NCBI GenBank assembly: GCA_009786175.1
Contig: WQTQ01000236.1
Span: 1 to 48,518, forward strand
DNA from: Bacillota bacterium
GTDB taxonomy: Bacteria > Bacillota_A > Clostridia > Lachnospirales > WQUN01
Length of the DNA stretch: 48,518 bases
Direction: 5' to 3'
This document shows positions 1 to 8,382 of this stretch, one piece after another. The notes under the pieces were generated by a model. The model did no database searches and was not told the DNA's origin. It saw only the letters and a list, made by a program, of their open reading frames with translations. The position numbers and the translations under genes were made by a program. The stretch's first letter is position 1. Every line of letters starts with the position of its first letter.

Positions 1-675
1 TTCTTCAAATTGCACTGCTCTTTCTTTATCACCAAGCAACAGAGCCATTGCCGATATGGCTTTGGCATCCGCATACATATAGCTGTTAATATTCGGACGC
101 TGGCCTGTCCCGCCTATGGACAGCTCCATGCCTTCCCGATCGTCAACCTGCCAAAACAAGCCATTATCATCGCTTCGTTCCAGCTCCCAGGCTTCGTAAT
201 TGCTAATAAAATCGGAAAAGTGCCGTTTTATGGGGGCAATGTCCCCTGTGACTAAGTAGCGTTTATATGCTGCATCAGCCAACCAACAGCTGTAACTGCG
301 TAAGCTTCCCCTTTCAAACCAAAAGCGAAGGTATTCATCCAAATACTTAGTTTCCTTTATCCAGCGTCCTTCGTAAAAATGATGCCCGGCGGCGCAGTTA
401 ATTGTATTATGTTTTCCCGCCCAAGCCACGTCGGGCATAAACTCTGTAATTACGTAACCGTCCGGTGACTTGCGGATATGCTTTCGATACGACCACCAAC
501 GAAAATAATAGGCCCGCTCTATAACCTTGTCGGGCAAATCAACCATTGGTATGTTCTTGCTCATCCATTCCAATACCCGGTCATTATTTATCAGGCAGAT
601 GTTTTGATCTCTGTCGTTTTTATTGAAAATTGCTACATATCCTGCCATACGGTTGTACATTTCATTAAAATCCAA
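1..675 (-). CDS. MGH1/GH63-like glycoside hydrolase, 3' end outside window
   Basis: The minus strand stays open from 675 to the window edge (225 codons), so the C-terminus is missing. The protein has an aromatic-rich (alpha/alpha)6-barrel look: a YYFRWWSYRKHI segment, then TEFMPDVAWAGKHNT, GHHFYEGRW and SYSCWLADAAYKRYLVTGD. These resemble MGH1-like/GH63-type glucosidases; the substrate cannot be told. I chose TTG at 675 because GGAGGG (684-689) lies 8 nt upstream. The first in-frame ATG (660) has no good ribosome site. The TTG start overlaps the end of the preceding glycosidase gene by 11 bp, so the two are probably translationally coupled. The family call is from recognised motifs only. Confidence 0.65.
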   Translation of the reverse strand, partial: MDFNEMYNRMAGYVAIFNKNDRDQNICLINNDRVLEWMSKNIPMVDLPDKVIERAYYFRWWSYRKHIRKSPDGYVITEFMPDVAWAGKHNTINCAAGHHFYEGRWIKETKYLDEYLRFWFERGSLRSYSCWLADAAYKRYLVTGDIAPIKRHFSDFISNYEAWELERSDDNGLFWQVDDREGMELSIGGTGQRPNINSYMYADAKAISAMALLLGDKERAVQFEE

Positions 676-1579
676 GGTCAGAACCCTCCAGTGTTGCCAG
701 CCCAATATATTCCGGTGCATGATGACGTCCATTGTAATATAAATACCATTTGTCTGCGCCCCGGTCATATAGTACGCCGGGTTTGTAGCAGGCATGGCCA
801 TCCCATTCGCCTTTTGAAGGCGAAATAATTGGATTATGACGGCTTCGTTTCCAACGGGTGATACCGTCCGGAGATTTTGCCACGCATATCCGGGCCGTAT
901 CAATATCTTCGTAGCCGATATAAAACATCAAGTATCCGTCGTCTACCGGTACCACTTGGCAGGCACCCAGCCGCTCCTGCTCGAAAGGATTACTTTGATC
1001 GTGTACAAAAATGGGATTTGCCGGATGTTTCCGCCAATTAACACCGTCCGGGCTGGTGGCGTAGCCAATGGCGTTTGGCTCGTAAGTTTCGCCGCCGGAA
1101 TACCACATCCTAAATTGCTGCTGCCGGTCATCCCACAGCACAAAAGGGTTCATTACAGAGCGGTTTTCCCAATACCGTTCGGGAATCATAACCGGTTCGC
1201 CAACCCCCTGCCGCTGAAAATGATAACCGTCCCGGCTGGTGGCATAACCAATGCAGCTATGCCCCCTGGCCTGGCCTGTATACCACATATGATAAATATT
1301 TCCGACTTTTACAACACAATTACGGTTCAAATCATCTTCCCACGCCGTTTCTTGCCGGGGTTCTAAAATAATTTTTGGCTCACTCCATTTAATGCCGTCC
1401 TGGCTTAAAGATACAGCCAAAGATTTTTTTGGCCGCCACGAAAAATACATGCGCAAGCCATCTTCATCCGGCAACATAAATACGTCAAAGCAGGTGCCCA
1501 ATGCTTCGTTCCCCAAGATTGGGTTCCCCTCATATTTTTTCCATCCTCCACCTGTTGGCAGATAATTGTGTTGTGCCAT
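665..1579 (-). CDS. Five-bladed beta-propeller glycosidase (GH43/GH32/GH130-like)
   Basis: The 304-residue protein has no signal peptide, so it is probably cytoplasmic and acts on imported oligosaccharides. Blade repeats recur along its length: SxDGxxW-type motifs (SLSQDGIKWSEP, TSRDGYHF, TSPDGVNWRKHP, KSPDGITRWKR) alternate with MWYTG, MWYSGG and MFYIGYED strands. An acidic N-terminal FDVFMLPDEDG region could supply the nucleophile or base. This is the fold of GH32, GH43, GH68 and GH130, and I cannot choose between them or exclude a phosphorylase. The ATG start has AGGAGG 8 nt upstream. It lies between a GH98-like gene and an MGH1-like gene on the same strand and is probably co-transcribed with them. 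Confidence 0.7.
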   Translation of the reverse strand: MAQHNYLPTGGGWKKYEGNPILGNEALGTCFDVFMLPDEDGLRMYFSWRPKKSLAVSLSQDGIKWSEPKIILEPRQETAWEDDLNRNCVVKVGNIYHMWYTGQARGHSCIGYATSRDGYHFQRQGVGEPVMIPERYWENRSVMNPFVLWDDRQQQFRMWYSGGETYEPNAIGYATSPDGVNWRKHPANPIFVHDQSNPFEQERLGACQVVPVDDGYLMFYIGYEDIDTARICVAKSPDGITRWKRSRHNPIISPSKGEWDGHACYKPGVLYDRGADKWYLYYNGRHHAPEYIGLATLEGSDLGF

Positions 1580-1598
1580 TTGTTTTCCTCCTTGTGTC

Positions 1599-1622
1599 GT
1601 ACCCCCTGATATCAGGGGGTAC
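1599..1622. repeat. Palindromic element copy 1 (24-bp perfect palindrome)
   Basis: The core CCCCCTGATATCAGGGGG is extended by GTA and TAC to a 24-bp perfect palindrome. It sits between the GH98-like stop codon (1630) and the ribosome site of the next gene. As RNA it would form a 7-bp GC-rich stem with an AUAU loop, but no U-run follows, so it is not a typical terminator. Identical cores occur at 16570-16587, 35294-35311 and 45215-45232. Confidence 0.9.
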
Positions 1623-1629
1623 CTTGGAT

Positions 1630-3264
1630 TTATTTTAATTTTATCACACGCAAATTAACCGGTCCATTATGCCACAGGCTTACGGTTGTGCGCCCTTCGC
1701 TATTACGAACAAACAACTCCGCGGCTCCTTCTGCGTGTATGGCGGGAGTACCTGCAAAAGACAGTACCGTTTCCCTATTCTGCCCCAAAAATGGGCAATC
1801 GTCTCTGATGTAACTCTCTATATACACGCTGCGGGAAAAGTTCCGGTTATCATAAACAGCAGCATTGGCATCACTTCTAAAATTATTAAGGTGAATAGTC
1901 ATGCCGTCATCTGTTTCCGTAAGCAGCATATAGCTATGGGGTTGGAAAATTCCGCTCATGGTAAAACCGGCAACGGTTACATTGTGAAAACTCTGCACAA
2001 CGTCGGCGTTTTCTTCCGTATGGGAAAATAACCAGCGTTTGCCCACTTGTACGATACACATATCAGTGTCATGGGGGTTGGGGTAGTGCGCGTCAAAGAA
2101 AGCACGCCGGTCTTGGCATTGGCTGTCCAGCAATGTGTTAAATACGGCGGCGGCTTGATTGCGGGCAAAAGCCGGAACTACCGGCACCACATAATACCGC
2201 CCTGTGGATTGCAAAATACTTCCGCTGGAATTGTCTTTTTTCACTTTATCCAGTGCGCGGCCAGGGCAATACAGGTCTAAAAAAGGCTGGTCTGCAGGCA
2301 GGCAAAAGAGTTCGCTTTCCCAGTCATCGGCCACGTAAGCGGCTTTGATTTTTTCCAAAACCTCCGCTTTGCCGGGCAGCCATTGTTCGTTTACCGCCAT
2401 TGCCTGCAAAGGATACAATACCCGGTCAAACAAAGGGGTACGGGTTTTGCCGGAAGCAATCATCCTGTCTGCGCACTCAAAGCTGATTATACTTGCGCCT
2501 TGCAACATAGCGGCAACTAATATTTGACCCATAAGGGCTTCGGGGCAGCCAAATTCCAAAATGGATACGATCATACCCTCAATGGAAGGCCCCAAACGTT
2601 GGAATAAGGGGTGGTAGTAGTCGCTTCGGCTATCCCCTTCCTGATACAAGCGGTTATACCCTTGCTCGTACCACCAAAAATCTTCTACGTTAATGCCCCA
2701 TGCGCTGGAATAGCCGCATAGCCAATACCCCATGGCCATGCTGCGGGTTAAGTGGTATTGACCCCATCCGTTCACTTTATCTACAAAAATAAAAGTCTGA
2801 GGGTTTTCTTGCAGGAAGGCGATAAATTCTTTGTCATCACCTGCCCGGGCAAAAACATGCTTGCGGTCCGGATAACCCATGTCTTCCCAAATAAGATATA
2901 CACCGTATTTGCTGCACACCCGAGCCATTTCCAAAATACGGTGCTTTTGCTCTTCGTTTAAAGCAAAACAGGACATTTCTACTACCGAAACGGCCACAAT
3001 ATTTTCATATGCGGCCAAAACTTCATCTAATCGATCGGGTGTAACGGCCCAATCCCTTTGGTAGCTGTTCCAATTTTCTGTTTGCATTACTACAGGTAAG
3101 TTTTTTTGCAAATATGCGTCCAGGTGTTTTTCATAACCTTTGTGCAATGCGTCCACACACAATGCGGCAAAAGGTAGCAAATCAGCCGGAATAATATCCG
3201 GGTCGTTGTACTTAAAGTGCAATAAGGGCTTTTCAGGGCTTATTTCCCTGCGTGGCTTAAACAT
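1630..3264 (-). CDS. Putative GH98-like glycoside hydrolase
   Basis: The 544-residue protein resembles the catalytic and C-terminal beta domains of GH98, whose known members release blood-group trisaccharides or cut beta-galactosyl linkages. Relevant stretches are VVMQTENWNSYQRDWA, IVAVSVVEMSCF, YLIWEDMGYPDR, a central IEGMIVSILEFGCPEALMGQ, ASIISFECADRM, and an all-beta C-terminus. No signal peptide or carbohydrate-binding module is present, so a cytoplasmic role on imported glycans is more likely than secretion. Two ATGs compete. The upstream one (3273) abuts GAGGA, whereas the ATG at 3264 lies 9 nt from it and is preferred. The family assignment is moderate and catalytic residues were not fixed by alignment. 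Confidence 0.6.
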   Translation of the reverse strand: MFKPRREISPEKPLLHFKYNDPDIIPADLLPFAALCVDALHKGYEKHLDAYLQKNLPVVMQTENWNSYQRDWAVTPDRLDEVLAAYENIVAVSVVEMSCFALNEEQKHRILEMARVCSKYGVYLIWEDMGYPDRKHVFARAGDDKEFIAFLQENPQTFIFVDKVNGWGQYHLTRSMAMGYWLCGYSSAWGINVEDFWWYEQGYNRLYQEGDSRSDYYHPLFQRLGPSIEGMIVSILEFGCPEALMGQILVAAMLQGASIISFECADRMIASGKTRTPLFDRVLYPLQAMAVNEQWLPGKAEVLEKIKAAYVADDWESELFCLPADQPFLDLYCPGRALDKVKKDNSSGSILQSTGRYYVVPVVPAFARNQAAAVFNTLLDSQCQDRRAFFDAHYPNPHDTDMCIVQVGKRWLFSHTEENADVVQSFHNVTVAGFTMSGIFQPHSYMLLTETDDGMTIHLNNFRSDANAAVYDNRNFSRSVYIESYIRDDCPFLGQNRETVLSFAGTPAIHAEGAAELFVRNSEGRTTVSLWHNGPVNLRVIKLK

Positions 3265-3340
3265 AAGAATCATTCCTCATTTTATTTCGATATAAAGCGC
3301 GCTTGCGCGCACGTTTCGTAAAGAGCAATTTCCAAGAGCA

Positions 3341-3368
3341 CAAAAAGGGGCTGTTTCGTCAGCCCCTT
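3341..3368 (-). terminator. Rho-independent terminator after the sugar-binding lipoprotein gene
   Basis: On the minus strand a 9-bp stem (AAGGGGCTG with CAGCCCCTT, 6-nt loop) is followed by TTTTTG. It lies 16 bp past the solute-binding protein stop and upstream of the GH98-like gene. It probably lowers expression of the downstream glycosidases relative to the binding protein. Confidence 0.85.
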
Positions 3369-3383
3369 CATAATTTATACAGA

Positions 3384-4865
3384 TTACGGCCTAAACACTT
3401 CGTCCAGTCTTTCTTGGAACTCTGGGCGGAATGTTTCAATTGCTTGCATAAGTGTAAACTCGCGGTTAAACATGTTCTCTATAATACGGCCAACTACTCC
3501 GCCATAACCATAGACATTTATGCCTAAATCCCTGGCTATTGTAGCAGAAGCATGGAACACGCGATAAATGTCATCATCTGTAGGGAATGTTGCGCGTCCG
3601 GAACTAATTGCGCCCGCAACCAGCAAGTCAACTTCGTTACCCGGCCATGCGTGTATTTCTTCAACTACCTTAAGAAGGTCTGCAGGGGCCCATGAAGAAC
3701 CGGTAACAAATGTATGTCCTTGTGCCCATCCATCCATAGATGTGTTGCCCAAAATGCTGGAAGGCCCGTTTGGAAATGGCACTACAGCCCATTCATATGG
3801 TAACCCGTCGCCCAATGCCCAAGCCCAAACTATAAATAATGCAGAGTTGCCATCTCTATGTCTGTAGAAGTTTCCTCCCCAGCCGATATCCGGCATAGCC
3901 GAGCCACAATTCTCCCAAAGTCCTTCGGCAAATATTCTTTCCAGAAACTCTAGTGTTTCAATAGTATTTGGATGGTCTATACCATAATTAAAATCGCTTG
4001 TCATTAGAATGCCGTCGTTTGCAGCCATTAGATTTCTTGTAATGTAAACAATGGGGCCGGATAGACCAAATTGGTCTATGGTGCCGTCGCCGGTTGTGTC
4101 ACGTGTGGTCATTCGCATTACTTCAAGCATAGTGTCCCAATTCCAACGGCCTTCATTAAACAGGTCAACAGGATTGGGGGCACCTGTGGCGTGAATCATG
4201 TCTAAATTAACGCCCAAAACCGGCACATGAAGGCTGGGCTGGTTGTAAATAAATGACCAGTAATGGCCAAAACCCGGGTTTTGTATACGGGTGTAGATTT
4301 GCGGACCCAATAGGTCCGAGTTTGGCAAATTAATTGTATCAAGCGGAACAAGCAATTCCCCCGTTACTGCAGACAGCTGCATTGTTCCGGATAGTGTTGC
4401 AACATCCATAATTGGGGCCCCGGCTAAAACAGATGCCGTAATATTTGGAATCATATACCCATGGGGTGTTACAGCATCTACAAAAACAATGTTAAACTCA
4501 CGCTCTACACGGCGGGCGTTGTCAAACAGCTTACGGTCAACAAGATAGTTCCCGGATGTTGCAGGGTCCGGCTCGTCCCATGGCCATGTTTGCCATATTC
4601 CTCCATCCCACCAAGCACCAAAGCGGAATTCTTTGCCGCCAAAGTCTACGGGCTGATGTACACCAAAAATGTGGGCAGTTTCTTCCGCTTCATTGTCTAG
4701 TGCTACTGGGGTGTCGGCTGCACCGTTCGCAGCAGGAGGTGTTACGGTTGGTGTTCCTTCATTTGCCTCATTGCCGTTACCATTGCGACCGCAAGCTGCA
4801 AATAGTAAAAGTGCCAGTGTCATAATAATGATAACTTTTGCTAATGTGTTAATGTTTTTTTTCAT
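3384..4865 (-). CDS. ABC-type sugar-binding lipoprotein (solute-binding family 1)
   Basis: This 493-residue protein starts with a Lys-rich n-region, a hydrophobic stretch and the lipobox LLFAAC, so it should be lipid-anchored to the outer face of the membrane. A low-complexity Asn/Thr/Pro linker follows, then a periplasmic-binding-protein fold with family-1 hallmarks: an EREFNI region, DTTGDGTIDQFGL (a calcium-loop-like segment), and a late GNTSMDGWAQGHTF. It probably binds an oligosaccharide for an ABC importer, but no permease or ATPase gene is in this window. The ATG at 4874 touches the GAGGAGG ribosome site. The ATG at 4865 has 9-nt spacing and is taken as the start. A strong terminator follows it. 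Confidence 0.88.
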   Translation of the reverse strand: MKKNINTLAKVIIIMTLALLLFAACGRNGNGNEANEGTPTVTPPAANGAADTPVALDNEAEETAHIFGVHQPVDFGGKEFRFGAWWDGGIWQTWPWDEPDPATSGNYLVDRKLFDNARRVEREFNIVFVDAVTPHGYMIPNITASVLAGAPIMDVATLSGTMQLSAVTGELLVPLDTINLPNSDLLGPQIYTRIQNPGFGHYWSFIYNQPSLHVPVLGVNLDMIHATGAPNPVDLFNEGRWNWDTMLEVMRMTTRDTTGDGTIDQFGLSGPIVYITRNLMAANDGILMTSDFNYGIDHPNTIETLEFLERIFAEGLWENCGSAMPDIGWGGNFYRHRDGNSALFIVWAWALGDGLPYEWAVVPFPNGPSSILGNTSMDGWAQGHTFVTGSSWAPADLLKVVEEIHAWPGNEVDLLVAGAISSGRATFPTDDDIYRVFHASATIARDLGINVYGYGGVVGRIIENMFNREFTLMQAIETFRPEFQERLDEVFRP

Positions 4866-4904
4866 TTTTTTCATCCTCCTCGGATATTTTTATATGCATA
4901 AGCA

Positions 4905-6398
4905 TTAAACTAACAAGATTACAATGCCCGGCTCAGACTTATCATCTGCCAAGCTGCCGGAAATTTTACGGATTAAACTGCCGCAGATTGTTAAGCGGGT
5001 ATCATCTACCGTTACATCCTTTGTTATGTCAACAGCTGTGTCGCAGGCCAGGTCTTGAGCATATATTTTTTTGCCATTTACTGTTTTGTCAAACCCAAGT
5101 GTTAACTGACCGTAGTACCCAAAAATACCAATCGGGCAGTCTGCCGGGCACTCTTCAAGAAGAATATTACATAAAGGTGTTTCCACACGCCGTTCCGCAA
5201 ATATTCTTGGTAAAGTTACTATTGATACTGCGCCTGTTGGGTTGCGGGCTGCTGCCATAAAGGGGGCCTTTTCTTTAAACCCGGTTGCAATTGGCAAGGA
5301 GATACCTCTGGATACTGCCAGTGGGCTACCCTGTTTTACTTCTTTACTGTGTACTTCCGCCGCCCATGTTTCACCATGTTCAAAAAACCAACTGTCATAC
5401 ACAATTTCGTCACTTACATAGGTTTTTGCCTTCTCTGCGCCAAATGCAGGCGCAATGCGCTGCCATTTTACTGCACGTATCGGCTCGTTCATTTTATTAC
5501 TTGGGTTTTCTCTATCCATGCTGGCACGCATAATGCCAAGCGTGCAGCCCAATGCCGCCCCCAAGTAAACCTGGTCTTCGCAATTTATTAACCCAAGGGC
5601 ATCATCGGCAACCGTAGAGGTTAGCAGATGTGCCACACGGTCCATAGTAACCATAGGGCCAAACGGGTTAATAACATCATAAGAGCGGAAAACATCGCTG
5701 AAGTAAAATATTTCCTTACATAAGGACGCCTGCGGCTCCCATGTTGAAATACGTCCTTTGCCTTTATTGTAAGGATTCATACATACACAGTGTTCAATCA
5801 GCAGTTCTGGGTATAATTCCTTGCCTATTTTTGTAAGCATTTCTCTAAAGGCTGGGTCGGTTGCGTATACACCCCAGTCTACCTTCCAATAAGGAATACC
5901 GGCCTCGCGGGACCAAATCACCCGTTCTCTCCAATATACCTCTGCTTCTTCCAAGGGAAGTTTTTTATCGTCATGTTCCCCCCGGGCTTGAGAAGCTACC
6001 CAAAGGCCAATACCCCGCCAGCCAAGTTCCTTTACTTTCTCATTAATTTTACGCAGCCTTTCAGCGGGGTTGCCTGCGAAGGAAGGAAATCTGTCTTCAT
6101 TTAGCAAAAGTGAGCCAAACTCATGCCTTTGAATAGATGGGTTTAACCCATATGGCACATCCCACCCATCGTCCAGGACAAGAAACAAGTCCCCTCTAAT
6201 TTCTTTGTGCTGCAAAGCAATGCCATTTTTTCCAAAAAGAGAATTCTCATTTAAGCTTTCTCTGGCATAGGATGCCCCTTGGTCGCCTACATGGGCAAGA
6301 GGGTCTGTATTGCCAACATTTTTGTTATAGGTATGCTGTGCATCCCATGTGCAAAAATAATTTGGTGTTGTACCATATTTGGGCGGAATTAAGTTCAT
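4905..6398 (-). CDS. Clan GH-D glycosidase, alpha-galactosidase-like (GH36/GH27)
   Basis: The 497-residue enzyme has the clan GH-D layout. It includes VLDDGWDVPYG near residue 70, NEDRFPSF, then KVKELGWRGIGLWVASQ and YWKVDWG, whose Asp is the expected nucleophile. A second acidic cluster, around SDVFRSYDVINPFGP, precedes the beta C-terminal domain. Clan members hydrolyse alpha-galactosides or alpha-N-acetylgalactosaminides. No signal peptide is seen. The ATG at 6398 has GGAG 9 nt upstream. The frame is open upstream to a TTG at 6413 (and further), so an N-terminus a few residues longer is possible. It is first in the minus-strand glycan locus and divergent from an AraC regulator that probably activates it. 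Confidence 0.75.
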   Translation of the reverse strand: MNLIPPKYGTTPNYFCTWDAQHTYNKNVGNTDPLAHVGDQGASYARESLNENSLFGKNGIALQHKEIRGDLFLVLDDGWDVPYGLNPSIQRHEFGSLLLNEDRFPSFAGNPAERLRKINEKVKELGWRGIGLWVASQARGEHDDKKLPLEEAEVYWRERVIWSREAGIPYWKVDWGVYATDPAFREMLTKIGKELYPELLIEHCVCMNPYNKGKGRISTWEPQASLCKEIFYFSDVFRSYDVINPFGPMVTMDRVAHLLTSTVADDALGLINCEDQVYLGAALGCTLGIMRASMDRENPSNKMNEPIRAVKWQRIAPAFGAEKAKTYVSDEIVYDSWFFEHGETWAAEVHSKEVKQGSPLAVSRGISLPIATGFKEKAPFMAAARNPTGAVSIVTLPRIFAERRVETPLCNILLEECPADCPIGIFGYYGQLTLGFDKTVNGKKIYAQDLACDTAVDITKDVTVDDTRLTICGSLIRKISGSLADDKSEPGIVILLV

Positions 6399-6460
6399 GC
6401 AGAATCGCTCCAACCAGTCTTTGTTTTTTATCAGATTATCACATATACAATGTGTAGTAG

Positions 6461-6490
6461 ATGGACAAATGTATCTAATTTATGGACAAA
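6461..6490. promoter_or_regulatory. Probable AraC-family operator: two direct repeats 21 bp apart
   Basis: ATGGACAAA occurs at 6461-6469 and 6482-6490, exactly 21 bp start to start, or two helical turns on one DNA face. AraC-family dimers bind such direct half-sites. It sits in the divergent gap between the GH-D gene and the regulator gene, and the second copy overlaps the regulator's own -35 element. Confidence 0.6.
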
Positions 6491-6511
6491 ATTTAATAAA
6501 GTCAGTATACT
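6483..6511 (+). promoter_or_regulatory. Predicted sigma-A promoter of the AraC-family gene
   Basis: A -35 TGGACA (6483-6488), a 17-bp spacer and a -10 TATACT (6506-6511) each differ from consensus at one position. The transcript would start just before the AAAGGAGG ribosome site, giving a very short leader. The overlap with the direct repeat suggests autoregulation. Confidence 0.6.
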
Positions 6512-6532
6512 TATCACAAAGGAGGAGTGTGT

Positions 6533-7414
6533 ATGAAGCAAATTGGTGTACACAACAGCAATGAATATAAATTTTTCCACGTACATTCTTCCGAGAGGTT
6601 AAACGGGTTGGATTTAGTTCAACTTGGCTACCATCAAACACCACCCTCATACGAGATAATGCCAATAGTCAGGGATCATTTTATTATTCACTTTATCGTA
6701 CAGGGTTCCGGGCAAATACACATTCGTGGCAGAGATGAGGTCTTTTCGGCAAAAGCCGGTGATTGCTTTATTATCCGCCCGTATGAAATTACCAGCTATG
6801 TAAGTGATACAAAAACCCCATGGGAATATTACTGGCTGGGGTTTGCAGGTTTTGATGCCGGGCAAATTATTTCAAAAACCGGGTTTTCCGACGGGTCTGT
6901 TGTTATACAAACAAAATACACAGACAAAATAATGGAGACTTTTGACCTGATAGATGACGACTACTTTGTCGATTGTACCGATGAGAATATAAATACCATG
7001 CTCCACCAATCTATTATGTACCGTTTGCTGCATTACCTTTTAAAAGATAATGAGAATAGTAAGCAGCCAAGTAAATTGGCAAGCTACAACAAACGTGATC
7101 ATGTTCGACATGTAATTTCTATGATCGAAATGTCTTACAGCAACCATCTTTTGGTAGAAGAATTGGCGAATATGCTTTCGGTAAACCGCAATTACCTAAG
7201 TAAAATTTTTAAAGAAGAGATTGGTATCTCAATAAAGCAGTTTTTACTCCAATACCGAATGAATGTAGCGGCTGCCAAAATCAGACGTTCGGAACAAAGC
7301 ATAAAGGAAATTGCTTTAGAGGTTGGCTTTGAAGACCCGTTATATTTCTCCCGTTATTTTAAGAAGCAATTTGGCTGCAGTCCGTCAAAATATCGGCTAT
7401 CGGAAGGTGTATGA
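6533..7414 (+). CDS. AraC-family transcriptional regulator
   Basis: The 293-residue protein has an N-terminal cupin-like sugar-sensing domain (FIIHFIVQGSGQIHIRG, then GDCFIIRPYEI) and a C-terminal double helix-turn-helix. The latter includes LLVEELANMLSVNRNYLSKIFKEEIG and IKEIALEVGFEDPLYFSRYFKKQFGCSPSKYR, the classic AraC signature. AAAGGAGG is 7 nt before the ATG at 6533; an upstream in-frame GTG at 6527 lies against the ribosome site and is rejected. Transcribed away from the glycosidase/sugar-binding genes, it most likely activates them when their sugar is present. A GNAT gene follows 4 nt downstream. Confidence 0.92.
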   Translation: MKQIGVHNSNEYKFFHVHSSERLNGLDLVQLGYHQTPPSYEIMPIVRDHFIIHFIVQGSGQIHIRGRDEVFSAKAGDCFIIRPYEITSYVSDTKTPWEYYWLGFAGFDAGQIISKTGFSDGSVVIQTKYTDKIMETFDLIDDDYFVDCTDENINTMLHQSIMYRLLHYLLKDNENSKQPSKLASYNKRDHVRHVISMIEMSYSNHLLVEELANMLSVNRNYLSKIFKEEIGISIKQFLLQYRMNVAAAKIRRSEQSIKEIALEVGFEDPLYFSRYFKKQFGCSPSKYRLSEGV

Positions 7415-7418
7415 TTGT

Positions 7419-7928
7419 ATGAGTTTTCAAATTAGAAAAGCACTGTTGGAAGACGCACACGAATTAGCAGCCTGCCATATTTCCGCATGGCAGGCTGCAT
7501 ACAAAGGAATTGTACCCGACGAACACTTGCGCAACATGGCCACAAACTTAACAAAGCGGGCAGAATTGTTTAAAGAACGTATTCATGAAAAAAATTGCTA
7601 TTATTTTTTGCCAACCTATGACGGCAAGATAATAGGCATGTTGGTGCTTTGGAACAGCCGTGACGAAGACAAGCCCGGCACCGGGGAAATTGGCGGCTTT
7701 TATTTGCTTGAAGATTTTTGGGGCAAGGGCTACGGCCGCAAAATGATGGATTTTGCCCAAAAACAGCTTAACGACATGGGCTGCACGGAAATTTTCCTAT
7801 GGGTGCTTGAAGAAAATACCCGGGCGCGGCAGTTTTACGAAAAATGCGGCTTTACCGTTGACGGTGCGCAAAAGGAAATAATCATTGGCGGTAAGGCCTT
7901 AAGTGAAATTAGAATGGTGTTTACATAA
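7419..7928 (+). CDS. GNAT-family N-acetyltransferase
   Basis: The 169-residue protein covers the full GNAT fold. It opens with FQIRKALLEDAHELAACHISAWQAAYKGIVP, typical of acetyltransferase domain 1. The acetyl-CoA binding motif A is GFYLLEDFWGKGYGRKMM, and ARQFYEKCGFTVDGAQKEI forms the end of the fold. It transfers an acetyl group from acetyl-CoA to an amine that cannot be predicted. The ATG at 7419 lies 4 nt past the araC stop with GGAAGG upstream, so the two share a transcript. A longer frame starting inside araC is rejected. Its last 8 bp overlap the convergent trmL gene. Confidence 0.85.
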   Translation: MSFQIRKALLEDAHELAACHISAWQAAYKGIVPDEHLRNMATNLTKRAELFKERIHEKNCYYFLPTYDGKIIGMLVLWNSRDEDKPGTGEIGGFYLLEDFWGKGYGRKMMDFAQKQLNDMGCTEIFLWVLEENTRARQFYEKCGFTVDGAQKEIIIGGKALSEIRMVFT

Positions 7929-8382
7929 GCCCTGTAAACCCGTTTTGCCGCAAGGCTTCGTACAATACAATTCCTACGGAAACAGAAAGGTTAAGGGACC
8001 GCTCTTCGTCTGCCATCGGTATTTTTATTATGCGGTTACTGTATTTGTCCATTATGCTTTTGGGGATGCCCGTGGTTTCGCTGCCAAACATAATGTAATC
8101 GCCGGGGCTGAAATTTACATCTGTGTAAAACTGCCCGTCACCGGACTCTGCCAGGTATAAATTAGCTTGCGGGTTCTTGTCCAAAAAGTCCTTAAAGTTC
8201 ATATACTCGCGTACAGAAATTTTATGCCAGTAATCTAGCCCGGAACGCTTAAGGCTTCTTTCGTCCAGGAAAAACCCCAACGGGTGAACCAAATGCAACG
8301 CAGAATTTGTCATTAGACAAGTACGGCCAATAGCCCCAGTGTTGTGGGGGATTTCCGGCTGGTGAAGAACAATATTAAACAT
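7921..8382 (-). CDS. trmL: tRNA (cytidine/uridine-34 2'-O)-methyltransferase TrmL
   Basis: The 153-residue SPOUT-class enzyme methylates the ribose of the wobble base of certain tRNA-Leu species using S-adenosylmethionine. The opening INIVL-type strand followed by QPEIPHNTGAIGRTC is the TrmL signature. Motif 2 is IMFGSETTGIP, and motif 3 is IPMADEERSLNLSVSVGIVLYEALRQ, which forms the trefoil knot. Length matches the family (about 155). Its ATG lies inside the end of pyrG (8-bp overlap), so it is the last gene of the secA-pyrG unit, and it converges on the GNAT gene. Confidence 0.93.
   Translation of the reverse strand: MFNIVLHQPEIPHNTGAIGRTCLMTNSALHLVHPLGFFLDERSLKRSGLDYWHKISVREYMNFKDFLDKNPQANLYLAESGDGQFYTDVNFSPGDYIMFGSETTGIPKSIMDKYSNRIIKIPMADEERSLNLSVSVGIVLYEALRQNGFTGLM

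Noticed and set aside
1599..1622. Palindrome copy 1 as the terminator of the GH98-like gene
   Set aside because: No T-run follows on either strand, and the same core lies inside selB, where termination would be harmful.
6399..6413. TTG at 6413 as start of the GH-D glycosidase
   Set aside because: It lacks a Shine-Dalgarno site, whereas ATG 6398 has GGAG at 9 nt. A longer N-terminus is still possible because the frame stays open upstream.
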